64,000 nucleotides of DNA from Parachlorella kessleri (lineage: Eukaryota > Chlorophyta > Trebouxiophyceae > Chlorellales > Chlorellaceae): assembly GCA_001598975.1 (NCBI GenBank), contig BBXU01000399.1, positions 1-64,000 on the forward strand. Direction: 5' to 3'. Positions 32,592 through 43,808 of this stretch are shown piece by piece. Made by a program: the position numbers and the translations under genes. The notes beneath the pieces are model-generated. The model searched no databases, had not been told where the DNA came from, and saw only the letters and a list, made by a program, of their open reading frames with translations. How positions within the stretch are numbered: the stretch's first letter is position 1; each line of letters starts with the position of its first letter.

Positions 32592-35500
32592 ATGGGGGGG
32601 TGGTCTCTGACGACCGACGGCAACAGCTTTCGCAGAGACGTCATTACAGGTACGTTGGGGCTGTAAAGCTGTACTCTTTGTATCTCGGGCTGTACCGGCA
32701 CCAGTAGCAGGCGTTTGCCAGGCGCATGACAGTAGGGGGTCATGACCTAGGGCACGGCGGCCAGCAGGCCAGAAAGCAGCTGTTGCGTGGCATTGGGCTG
32801 CAATGCACGGAAACTGTTCGAAAGACTGTCAAGCGAGCCTGTTAGGTTCTCTACATGCGTTGGGAGGCAGGCTAAGCCGGGCACGGGCCTGGTCCTGTAG
32901 GGCAGGGCAGGGTCAATGCATTTGGCATACTTACAGATCGGGCTGGCTGCTGGGTAGCAGGGTTGTCAGCTGGAACTAGCTTGTATGTAAGTCAAGGGAA
33001 CACGGGTGACACACTGTCCTGGACAAGGTTATGTGACCCCGGCTTCCTTCACTGGTTGGGTGCAGTGACGGCGGTCCTGACACTGGGAACAGTCGGCAAT
33101 GCTATCCTTCCCATCCCCTCAGCGTTTGCCGTCACTGGCGCTACGGCTGGCACGCTGTTCTTGGCCTTTGTGGCGCTCACCAACGTGTACACATGCAAGC
33201 TGCTGCTGCGTGGCGCGGTGACCACTGGAGCAGTGGACTATGAGGGGCTATCACACGCAGTGGGCGGGACCCTCTTCAAGGTGATGGGAACTTTTGCTGC
33301 AGTTGGGATTTACGGGCAGCAACACGGTGTTTAGGGAAGCGCCCACTCGTAGGCGCTTGCCACTGTGCAAAGGCAATGGGGTTGCACTTATGAACCAGCT
33401 GGGATGCAGGCGTTGTGGTCAGGGGTTGGCCTTGGCAGGTGTTTCAAGGGGGCCGTATGAAATACCACGTAAACTATGCTGTGCACACCGTTGCCTCATC
33501 AGCGCCTGCATGTAACCCTGGCCTCCTGGTTACCATCTTTGAGTTTCCTGTTGCAGCTGTGGAGCGAGTTCTGGATCATGATACTGCTGCTGGGCACCAA
33601 CATGGGAGCCTTGATCCAGCTGGGCGAGGGGGCTTCCTTTGCCATCTCCAACCAGTGGCCTGACGCGCCCGAGTGGCTTTATGCGCGGCACGGCATTGCT
33701 GCTGTGATCTTCTTCACGCTTTGCGTCATCTTCCCGCTCTGTATGCTGCCAAATATGCGCAAGGTGGGTGCTGTCCAGTGGGGCACAGAGGGCCTGAGTG
33801 TTGGCGAACACCTCGCCATATGCCCGTGGCGGCAGTCAGGTCATGTAGACAGCCAAACCTGCTTGTTGAACAGATTATTTTTTATCGCATGCCTGGTTTT
33901 GGTGCTGCATGCTGCCGTGTGATCGAGCATTCTCTTGCACTTGACCCAAGTTGTGGGCTTCTGGATTGCAGCTGGAGTTGGTTGGGGCAACGGGCTCCAT
34001 TATTCTTTGGGTGCTTGCTGGCGCGGTGGTCATCCGGTCCTGTATTGAGGGCCTGCCAGCCTTGAAGAGGCGAGTGAAGAACATTGGTGTCATGCTGTCA
34101 AGCCGCAGCCTAGGTTTGCGCTTCATCAGAGTTGCTATCCTGGTTCTACGGCTCCCCAGTGTCAGCAGAGGACTTCACATTATAGGGTAGTGAGCATACT
34201 CCTGTGCGTCGTGGTGCTGAAGAGGGAGGCAAGCTTTTGCTCAACACTGGCATACCTTAACCCTAACCCGTTGCCGCTGATTGCTGCAGTGGGGATTTCC
34301 CGGCTGTGGGTTTCACCACCCTGTGTAAGTGCTGTTTGGAGGAGTTGCCGCACTTTTCGTGGATATTAGGAACAATGAGTGTTGTGTGCTCTCCTGGGGA
34401 TGTTGCCTGTGTCTGTGATCTCAGCAGCAACCCTACAGTCCAGGCACATGGCCACTGCCCCAGGACCATCCTCCATGATTACAAGGGTTGACTGGGCGGT
34501 TGGATTAACTGACTCGCTCCTTTCCTTGCCGCAGCCGACGTGTCAACCGCGTTCTCTCTCTTCTGTTTTGCCTTCTACCACCAAGTGCTGATGCTTCCCA
34601 TGTGAGATGGATGTATGGACTCGCGCAGCAGCCCCACCGCTACTGAGGCGTTGCACAGCAGCAGCGCGCCACTCTTGAGCTCTTCCATTGAAGTTCCATG
34701 GTCTTCGCGAATGTATCCTGCAACTGCCTCTCGGGGATGCCATGTGCAGCATTTTGCGTCAGCCACCCGCCATGAAGCAACCCAAATTTGATATGTTTGC
34801 AGGTTGGCTGAGATGCCTAACGAGCACGGCACAGAGGCGCGCAACCGCTACAACACTTCAGTCGTTTCGAAGGCCTCTACCCTCACTATTCTCGTGACCT
34901 CCGGACTGACCTACTGGTTCTCTGGCTGGTTTGGAGCCGCCCTCGTGAGTGACCCTGTCGAATAGGTCTTCTAGGAGCTCGTGCAACAAGTATCATACTA
35001 GCTCCGCATATCTGCTGCAGTGATAGATTGTTGCAAGCGTATATGCCCAGTTTTGCACCATGCTGCATGTTAACAAACTGTATTTGCTAACCTCCTGTGT
35101 CCTGCGTTTGCAGTATGGTTACACCGACACCGCGGACAACATATTGGAGAATGAGTGGATCCCTGGCGTGGGAACCTTCATCCTCAATCTGTGTGTGACA
35201 AGTAAGCATAGGGCGGCACCCTTGCATGCAGAAATTTGGGCCAGTAGTATTCGTGGGCATCCCAGGAGTGCATGAGTGCATCTGGTGTTTAGCAGCCAGT
35301 AGACCTAAACATGGTGTCGTGTGTGAAATTCTTCACAAGTAGGCACTGTAAGGCCGATGCTCGGTGCTGTTGCATCCTGCCTTGCAGTCTACCTGGCCAT
35401 CAGCATCCCTCCCATCTTCCATGCCAACATGCACACAGCCAACAAGTGGTTCATCCGGCTCACGCGCGGCCGCTTCATGAACCTGCCCTGGTGGCAGCGC

Positions 35501-36921
35501 CGCTTCATCAGCCTTATGTCTGTGGGCCTGCCGTGCCTGGGCGTGGCTCTGGCTGTGCCCGGCCAGTCTGCTACGGTGCTGTCGGTGACTGGTGCCACCG
35601 GCGTGGCCATGCAGAGCTACATCACGCCCGTCATCATCCACCTGGCGCTCTACTTTGGCAAGTGAGTGGGGTTTGGCTGGCGCGAGGGTGCAAGGGGAAC
35701 TTTGGCAAGCCTGTCAGTCCAATCCAGCCCAGCTCTACTCCCTGTTCGCACTACCTGCCACCCCCATGCTAGGCACTTTGGCAAGCCTCTCAGCCTTGCA
35801 AATTTGTTTAGTCAAAACCATGAAGTATAAGGGAATCTGTATGTAGAAGCCGCTCGTGTTGCTGGCATCCTGCTTGACATGTTCATTGGATAGTCATAAG
35901 CCGCAGCAAAAACTAAAGCCTAGGCACAAGGCACCTTGCTTATGAGGGTTGAGCTGCACTGCACGCCTGGGGCCCTGCGCTAGTGCTGTGCTTGACGCAT
36001 AAGGCCAGGAGTCAGCCGCCCTGCCAATGCTGTCAATGAAGCGAGCACCATGCCCCCGCAGGCCCGCCCCTGCACCCAACCGCCTGTGTCCTGCTGCTGC
36101 TGCAGGGCCCGGTGTCAGCGCACCCCTTTCCACCGCCTGGACGCCAGCCACCACGACGACCCCGAGGCCACCAAGCACAGCAGCAGCAGCCCCAAGAGCG
36201 GCAACAGCGAGGTTGAGCCCATGCACCCCTCGTCCCCCTCACCCCTCCTGCCCTCCGCCGCCGGCGCCGGCTCCGCCGCCCAGGCCAAGGCCGCCCTGTC
36301 ACCCAGCCCCCCCTCCTCGCTGCCGGGAGAGGAGCCGCCGGCGTTTGCGGAGGAGGCAGACCTGGTGGGCTTTGCGGGCGTGGCCCTGCCCCAGGACCCG
36401 GAGCAGGATGAGGCAGCCGAGGCCAGCCGGGTGGAGGCCGAGACGCGCCGCCGCGTGCTGCACATCCCTTCCAGCGAAATGCTGTACGCGCCGCTGCCGT
36501 ACCGCCGTGAGTGGCGCCACAAGGTGCGTGGGCTGCTGCTTCTCCTGGCAGCTTGGTTGGTAGCGTTGATTTGCCAGTCTAAAGCACCTTGTAGTGCTGC
36601 AGAAGCGTTATGGCGGGACTGTGCCCTGCGTGCCTAATGGGGAAGCCAGTCCGGTGCTATGCAAGATTGACATCCTATCCTCTCTTATATAGGACTTGGC
36701 AGAGCTTTCTACACTGGGATGCACTTAAACAAGAGGGGGTTAGACAGCAGTTTCGCTGGTGCCAGATCTTGTCCGCGAAGCTGACCTGGCCATTCTTACC
36801 CTGCAACTTGGTGCAGGCTTTGGAGGTTGTGTACGAGCTGGTGCTGCCAGTCGTGGTCATCGCTGCCGGACTATTCTTCTCCATCACCACCCTCGTCTAC
36901 CTCTGGGTACCCACTGACTGA
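32592..36921 (+). CDS. Amino acid/auxin permease (AAAP, SLC38-like) family transporter
   Basis: Exon 1 (32592-32649) reads MGGWSLTTDGNSFRRDVIT and splices in frame to 33066, giving VTAVLTLGTVGNAILPIPSA, a typical AAAP first helix. Further exons carry ALTNVYTCKLLLRGAV, WSEFWIMILLLGTNMGALIQ, IAAVIFFTLCVIFPLCMLPN, ATGSIILWVLAGAVVI, AFSLFCFAFYHQVLMLPM, EMPNEHGTEARNRYNTSV, LTILVTSGLTYWFSGWFGAA, GVGTFILNLCVTIYLAISIP, VTGATGVAMQSYITPVIIHL and finally ALEVVYELVLPVVVIAAGLF, with stop at 36921. That gives about 10-11 membrane segments. A long Ser/Pro/Glu-rich hydrophilic insert (exon from about 36105 to 36521) sits before the last helix. The family moves amino acids with H+ or Na+; the substrate is not readable. 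It lies between the two hydrogenase genes on the same strand. Confidence 0.88.
35711..35770 (-). repeat. Dispersed repeat family A, partial inverted copy (permease intron)
   Basis: CAATCCAGCCCAGCTCTACT followed by CCCTGTTCGCACTACCTGCC is the reverse complement of the family A block GGCAGGTAGTGCGAACAGGG seen at 48811. It lies inside the intron between about 35663 and 36105. Confidence 0.65.
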
Positions 36922-38224
36922 AGAACTGCACTACCCATGTTCCTGCCTGCCTCAACTGTTCATTCCCCCACATTGTGTGCGCGTTGCCAGTGCCCAGGGA
37001 GCGATTGGTAGCTGCTCCAATTTGTGCAGGACTATTGTTTGCTGGCCACAACCAAAACCCAACTTTCTGCAGCGGTCGTGGCCTGTAGTCACTGTCCACA
37101 CCTCCATTGCTATTTATTTCCTTTCCACATTAGGGTTGTGCCTTGCTCCTCCATTTGGCCTACGGTTGGACAGATCGTACTGTTGGGCTGCAGCGATGGC
37201 ACCCCAGCATGGGATATTTCAACCCGCACTTGTGCTCTTGCTATAGCAGATATTTATTTGCTTGGCTACAGTGTGCTGAAGCTGTCCAGTTCTGCACACA
37301 ATTAGCAATGTCACCTTGTCCTGGTATGCGGGACCGTTGATCACAATCATTTGAGGCCACTGTCATTGTGGGGTTGGTGGAGCAGTTTTCTGTTGCATCG
37401 AGCTCGGTATTATCCCTCCAAGCTGTTCCTTCTGTGCTATGATCTGAGCCTTCTCTGTTGCAGGCTTCCTTTGCTCAGTGTTTCCGCATCTCTTCTACCG
37501 TAGCTGCGCTGTGTTAATACGGGTTGGTTTGAAAGGTTCTTGGCTCCCAACCCTGTGCCGCGTACAGTGCAGTGCCTTGGCCTTGCAGTTTATACTGTGT
37601 CGTGTACTCTGATCGTTTAGTGTCTCACCAGTGTACACAAGACGATTGATGTATCCCCTGGCAAGGCGTGTCTCGAGTAGAGGCTGTATAGCAGCTGTTG
37701 CCATGTCCAGTGTATCCGGTGTAAATGTCAGTCTCAAGGTGTCCCTGGCAGACTACTAGTAGGTAGCGTCCGGCTGCCTGCGCCTGTCGTTGCAGAGCCG
37801 TGGAACGCTTCAGCACTGGAGGCATGCCTTGCCTTCTACAGCACAGCACTGACAGCACTCTAGCCGGTGGCTCCTGGGCCTTGGAGCATTGCAGAGAGAA
37901 GCCTAGGAACCCTTACCAAGGTGCAGGGCACAGTCTATACTGGCACTGCAATTAGCCTAGGCATCCTGTCTGGGGGTGGGTGTTACGGTGCTGATCAGAC
38001 ACACAAACCCTTGACGTTGTCTGTTATGCTTACGACACTCGATGGTTTACTCAAACCCGTGGTTGTATGCGGCCAGGTATCTAGCCAGGATTCCTTGAGC
38101 ATCCGCACCGTTCACGTCGTTCGCCAGCGTGATGATCCCCAGGGCAGGAGAACGCTGCAGGCATGCTTCAGCCCGGTTAGGATCGTCCAAACCGCACCCG
38201 AACCAAACTTTCGCAACCCCAACT
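36922..38224. other. Intergenic, permease 3' side to HYDA2 start
   Basis: No supported gene on either strand. It should hold the permease 3'UTR and the HYDA2 promoter. The HYDA2 frame is open upstream to 38129, so an earlier Met (38129 or 38132) is possible; 38225 was chosen because MEPFLSATACMVGG starts a plausible targeting peptide. Confidence 0.55.
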
Positions 38225-41200
38225 ATGGAACCCTTCCTGTCGGCCACCGCCTGTATGGTTGGTGGCTCGGCACCCCTGCTGGGGGCTCAAATGCCGCAGA
38301 TACTGGGTGCCTGCTTGGGAACGGGGCATCTGCTGCAGAGCCTGAGGGCCGCAGGCAGCCGGCGTTTCCAGACCAGTGCGGCGCGGCCAGCCGCACCTGC
38401 TGTGCAAGAGGGCATAGAGACTGTAACAGTTAAGGTTAACAGCCGGCCGGTCACGGTGGCGAAGGACTCCAGCATACTCACGGCCTGCGAGGCGCTGGGC
38501 GTGGGGGTGAGTGTGGACCAGCTGTAATCAGTGCAATTCTTGTCTATCATCAGGCTACACAACTTGTTTGTCACCGTGATTGCCCTAGCAGGTGCCAACC
38601 CTATGTGCACACCCCTCCTTACCTAGCGCGCCTGGCATCTGCCGGGTGTGCTTGGTCGAGGTTGGCAGCCAGCTCAAGGCAAGTGCACGAGCCACGCAAA
38701 GAAAAGAGCTTCTGAGAGCTTCGCTGCTCTGGTGTAAAGATCATGCGTGCAATATGTGTCTCTACTGCCTTTGTTGGTCACATGCACGCTTGGTGATGAC
38801 ATCTGAACCTGGTGTTGCAGCCGGCGTGTGCCACCCCCGTGTGGGACGGTATGGAAATCACAACTGACAGCGCCAAGGTCAAGGAGAGTGTTCGTGGTGT
38901 GCTGGCCCTCATGCAAGCCAACCACCCAGCAGACTGCATGACCTGCGACATGAACGGGTGAGTCTGCTGGATTTTGGGCCCTGCTGCGGCTGAGCAACCT
39001 GGGTTTCACTGAGGACAAAGCGGATGGTCAGCAATGTGTGGTGCACACTGGGCAGGGTTAAGCGTGACTAATTGCTAGGACGCAACTTCACTTATTCACT
39101 GATGCAACTGAAATGCAGTTCCACCTGATAGCAGCCACAACACAGCATTTCGACATGCCCTCCTGCTAAGTGGCATATTATTTGCTGTGCTGCAGGCGCT
39201 GTGAGTTCCAGGCAAGTAGGGCACTGGGCTGGCTGTACGGCTCCTGCTTCAGGCAGAATTCGTCCTTGCCTAAGGAAGTTGGGCCTAAGCCTTTGTATGC
39301 CCCTAGCGACATGCAGCAAAACAACATGCAGGGACCATCACCCCTGGGTGTGAAATGCAGTTCTTATTTTAATTGCCGAGCGTATGAAGTCAGTGCATAT
39401 GCAGGACCTGACAGCCCGCTATAATGTTAAAGACATGCTGCCCAAGCTCAAAGAGTTCTCCAAAGAATGGGAGGAGGATGTCCAGGTAGGCTGGACGGCA
39501 GACAGGCCTAGCTTGCTGCTTTGCTGGGGCGTGCTGCGTAATATAGATGGGATGCGAGGGTGCAGTTACACCGTCAGTTCAACCGTGTAGTGATAAACTG
39601 ATAGACCAAGTGCAATCGTCTGCTCGTTGACTCCTGGCATTTTATGCCTCGTGGGTACAGGGGCATTACCAACAGTACCATGATCAGAGTGATGCTGCCA
39701 TCACCATTGACTTTGAGAAGTGTCTCAAATGCGGCCGCTGCGTGTCGGTCTGCGGCCTGATCCAGGTAGCTATCTTGAAAATGCCAGTACATTGTCATTG
39801 TACCGGTGCCCGAATTAGTTTACCTGGAGATGTGCCTTTCAAGTGCTACTTCAGGTCTTCTCTTTTGTCAAAGAGCCGCCTGTCATCTAATGTGGAGCTT
39901 GGCATATCAGGCTCAAGCAAGTGATCGTGGCTCCCAGCACACACCAGGATCTAACCAGTTCCCCTGATCATGACGGCAGCGGTAGACTGCCGGCTTGGGG
40001 ACAAAACTGAGCTGAAACGACACTCGACTCCTGCTGCAGGATATGAACGTTCTGGGGATGCAGGGCCGCAGCCGCCACCGGCACCCCGGTGTTCTAACAG
40101 AGGCCATGGACCTGTCCAAGTGCATTGAGTGCGGGCAGTGCTCCGCCATTTGCCCGGTGGGCGCCATATCCGAGCGCTCGGAGTGGCGGGAGGTGCTGGA
40201 CCAGCTGGAGAGCAGGCGCAAAGTGAGTGGGGGGGCCTCCCTTTGTTAAGCTGCTAAACGATGGGCTCGATGGGGGTTTTATGTTTGCTGCTCGACCCCA
40301 AGTTGAGGCCAACGTTGCTGTGGTCTCATGAACAGGAGCTGCTGCGTGTGTGTCACTTGGTGTGGTCAGGCATGCCGTGCATGGAGATTAATAACTGTAG
40401 TTTTAAAGGGCATCTTTTTGCTGTCACGAGTTCTGTGGCTGCTGCTTCCAGTGCAGCCTCGTCTTTTAACCTTCACTCTTCTCTTTACGTTGACTGCAGA
40501 CAATGATCATCATGATGGCCCCCTCCATCCGTGTGGCTGTTGGGGAGGAGCTGGGCCTGGCACCAGGGGCCGTCACCACCGGCCAGATCGCCACGGCACA
40601 GCGCATGCTGGGTGCGTGTGAGGGGGAGCGGATCCCGCCTGCTTTGCTGCCTTGGGATAGTTGCTGCATGCGGAGTGCTGGGGCCTTTCCTCCTGCACCT
40701 GTAGGTCTGCCTTTGCTGCATACGCAGCACGGCACGCCTGTGCTTACGCTAGATATATAGAATGGCTTAGGCACTCTGCTGCACCGTACCCTGCCAGTGG
40801 TCATTGGAGGTGTCTGGCCTTGCTGCAGGCTTCGAGTATGTGTTTGATGCCAACTTCTCTGCCGACCTGACCATCATGGAGGAGGGCACGGAGCTGCTCA
40901 AGCGGCTGCGCAAGAAGTGGGGCCTGGAGCTGCCTGCAGAACCAGGTATGCTGATCAAATGGCTGCATGAAAGATGTTGGCCTGAACTTTGTTACGACTG
41001 CATGCATAAAACTGGGCAGGCAATCAAGTAAGCATGATGTAGCCGCGCCCCTGCCACGCTGCTGTGCCCCCCTTTCGTCATTTGCCATCTTCTTTGAAGT
41101 GAGGGTGGGGAGGTGCAAATGAATGCGGACTCGGGACGACTCTTCAGCCTGGCTGCTTGAACAGCCCGGAGTCATTTGAAGCTTCGGATCTGGGGCTGAC

Positions 41201-43701
41201 GAGCTACGCTGTTCTCTGTGTTGCAGCTGGCGAGGGCCACAGCCATGCCCATGAGGAGGGCCCGCTACCCATGTTCACCTCCTGCTGCCCTGCCTGGTAA
41301 GCTTGGGATTCCAAGTGCGGCAGGCAAACTGCCTTCCGTTGGTATAGATGTCGGCTTTGAATTTGTCATGCGCTTGGACATCACGAGCAGCCATAGCTCT
41401 ACTGCCCCACTCTGAGATCAAGTCTGCATGCTGTCCATTGACAAGGCATGTCGCCTCTCTCCCTTATGCGAAGTCGCCCCAATGGACTGACTTGCAGGAT
41501 CAACATGGTTGAGAAGGAGTATCCCGAGCTCATCCCCAACCTGTCATCCTGCAAGTCCCCCATGGCGGTAAGCCCTGGCCGGGTCACTTGTTCTGGCAGG
41601 CCTGGCATCATTTGGGAGCTCACATAGCGTGTAGGTTGTATTATGCTGTGCAGTGGCAGCCCGCTCACACTTCGTTCCCCACAAAGTAAGGGCTCCATTG
41701 GCACCGAATCGGCTCCAATTTGTCCCCTAGGTCTTGCATTCCTCATGGTGATGTTGCTGGAGCTCGCAGATGATGGGTGCTGTGGTAAAACACTACATGG
41801 CGGCCAAGCTGGGAAAGAAGCCGGAGGACATCTGCCTGGTGGGCGTGATGCCTTGCACTGCCAAGAAGCAGGAGGCCGAGCGCCAGGAGCACCGCCAGGA
41901 GGGGGAGGGCCAGCATGTGGATTATGTCATCACCACCCGCGAGTTTGGGCACATGCTCAGGTGCGGCTGCCTGTCGTGCGGGTGTGGGTATTAGGGTTAC
42001 CCAAATAGGCTTCTATTTAGAACAGCTTGCAAGGAGCCTGAGTAGCTTCGGAAGCGTGTTACTTGTTTTGTGTGAATTGCTTGGGCACACCAAGGGATCA
42101 AACGAGGCAGCCAGACTTGCTCTCCTCAGTATGCCACCCGCATGATCTACTGGTGAGCGGGACGTTCGGCTGCTTGCCTGCCAGGGCCAAGCACATCCCG
42201 TTGGGGTCGCTGGAAGAAGGCGTGTTTGACGACCCGCTGGGGCAAGGCTCAGGCGCGGCGGTCATCTTTGGCAACACCGGTGGCGTGATGGAGGCAGCGC
42301 TACGCACAGCCTATGAGCTGGCGGCAGGTGCGTGCGGAACTGCTCCTGGGCCGTTGGCTGCATCCGGGTCAGCCCAATATTGCTGAGAACCCCAGCACAG
42401 CAACCAAAACCTCTGCTTCCAAGCTCTTGCTGTTTCTGAAACCTTCCCTCTTCCTCCATTCTGACAGGAAGAAGCAAGGTGCTAAACGGCAGGACACAAG
42501 AAAGGCATCAGCCTCAATGCAGTACAGGGTGGTGTGCTTCTCGGGGACCTTCAAACTTTACGACTCCGCCGTGTCCTGCACTGCAGGCCAGCCTCTGCCC
42601 AAGCTAGAGGTCAACGCTGTGCGTGGGCTGAAGGGCATCAAGGAGGCGACCATCACCTTCCCAGACACAGCGCCTCAAGGGGTGGCTGGCAGGGAGCTGC
42701 GCGTGGCGGTGGCCTCGGGCATCGGCTTTGCGCGGCAGCTGCTGGACAGGATGGACAAAGGGGAGGCTCAGTATGACTTTGTGGAGGTGAGCGTAAATGC
42801 CGCAGATTGTAGGCGTTGCGACTTCCCATTCTGTTTGAGCACGGCAGGGGACGGTGTGCTGGCATGCAAGGCAGGCATGCGTGCGTAAGGCCCTGGGTTG
42901 TATCACCCAAGCGCTGGCTGGGCACTCATGCACAAGCGGCAACATTGTTCCGTCATTTTTGCTGGCTGCTATACTCCTTGAACATTGAGCTCTGCACCAG
43001 CATACTAGGAGCGGATCATCACAAGATGTTGTTGAGTTCAACAGTAGCTTCAGCTGGGATCTTCAACTCCCTCTGATTGATCCCAATATCTTCATGCCTC
43101 AGGTGATGTCGTGTCCTGGTGGCTGCGTGGGTGGCGGGGGCCAGCCCAAGACCCACGATCCCCTGGCGGTGGCTAAGCGTGCCCAGGCCATCTACTCGAT
43201 TGATGAGCGCTCCACCGTGCGGAAGAGCCACGAGAACCCGTCTATACAGAAGCTCTATGCGGTGCGTACCCTGTGCAAGCCACATGATAGCGTCGGGCAG
43301 TAGAGTATGCATGTCAGCAACCACATACATCCATATGGAAGGCGCTGTAAGTGCCACTATCAGCATGCCCTGCCCCCAGTGATCGATCACCAGTGACGCC
43401 TTGAGGTGAGGCCATTCACTGAGCGCAGCTGCCACGCTACTTCTAATGCTGCGCTAATCCCAATGCCCCTGGTAGCAAGCCTGGTATTGGGCTCATGCCC
43501 GTTTGTCTCCTTTGTCATGCTGTTCTGCAGGAGTTCCTGGGCGCGCCTGGCAGCAACCTGTCCCATGAGCTGCTGCACACCACCTACACAGACCGCTCAC
43601 ACAGGACATTCCCTGCCTACTCCCACCACGAGAGGCAGGTGGACGTTGCAGATGAGGCCACAAAGTCCCTGCCCCACCATGCCACGACCCAGAAATCCTA
43701 G
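38225..43701 (+). CDS. HYDA2: [FeFe]-hydrogenase with full F-domain, HYDA2
   Basis: Sixteen exons, 707 aa: 38225-38506, 38592-38678, 38821-38957, 39196-39211, 39405-39485, 39661-39765, 40040-40222, 40500-40611, 40829-40945, 41227-41296, 41498-41567, 41770-41960, 42185-42327, 42587-42786, 43103-43261, 43531-43701. Same architecture as HYDA1: a targeting peptide ending near RRFQTSAARP, a [2Fe-2S] domain (GICRVCLVEVG), [41 protein letters not shown], then L1 TSCCPAW, L2 MPCTAKKQE and L3 EVMSCPGGC, where Ser replaces the usual Ala. A short His-rich linker (GEGHSHAHEEG) replaces the longer Ala-rich one of HYDA1. Two introns are absent from HYDA1: one leaves a 16-nt exon, the other splits the Trp codon of L1. 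The protein ends HHATTQKS; a Cys-rich tail follows out of frame. Confidence 0.95.
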
Positions 43702-43808
43702 CCGCGGCAGCTGCAGCGGCCGCTGCTGCTGCTGCTTCTCAGGCACCAGCCAAGGTTCAGCAGGCGGGCGGCTCGTGTGGCAGCGGTGGCTGCAGCAGTT
43801 GTCAGTAG
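43701..43808 (+). other. Out-of-frame Cys-rich tail next to the HYDA2 stop
   Basis: In the frame starting at 43701, which overlaps the last base of the HYDA2 TAG, the DNA encodes an Ala run, then SQAPAKVQQAGGSCGSGGC and SSCQ with stop TAG at 43806-43808. HYDA1 ends in a similar Gln- and Cys/Gly-rich tail. No phase-1 GT donor was found nearby that would join it to the HYDA2 frame. This points to a one-base frame change in the gene or an indel in the assembly. Confidence 0.6.

Noticed and set aside
34250..34275. TTAACCCTAACCCG as a telomere-like repeat
   Set aside because: Less than two units, and not the TTTAGGG array expected for algae. It lies in a permease intron and occurs easily by chance.
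37495..37858. Minus-strand open frames between the permease and HYDA2
   Set aside because: No domain resemblance, overlapping frames, and composition like the surrounding non-coding DNA.
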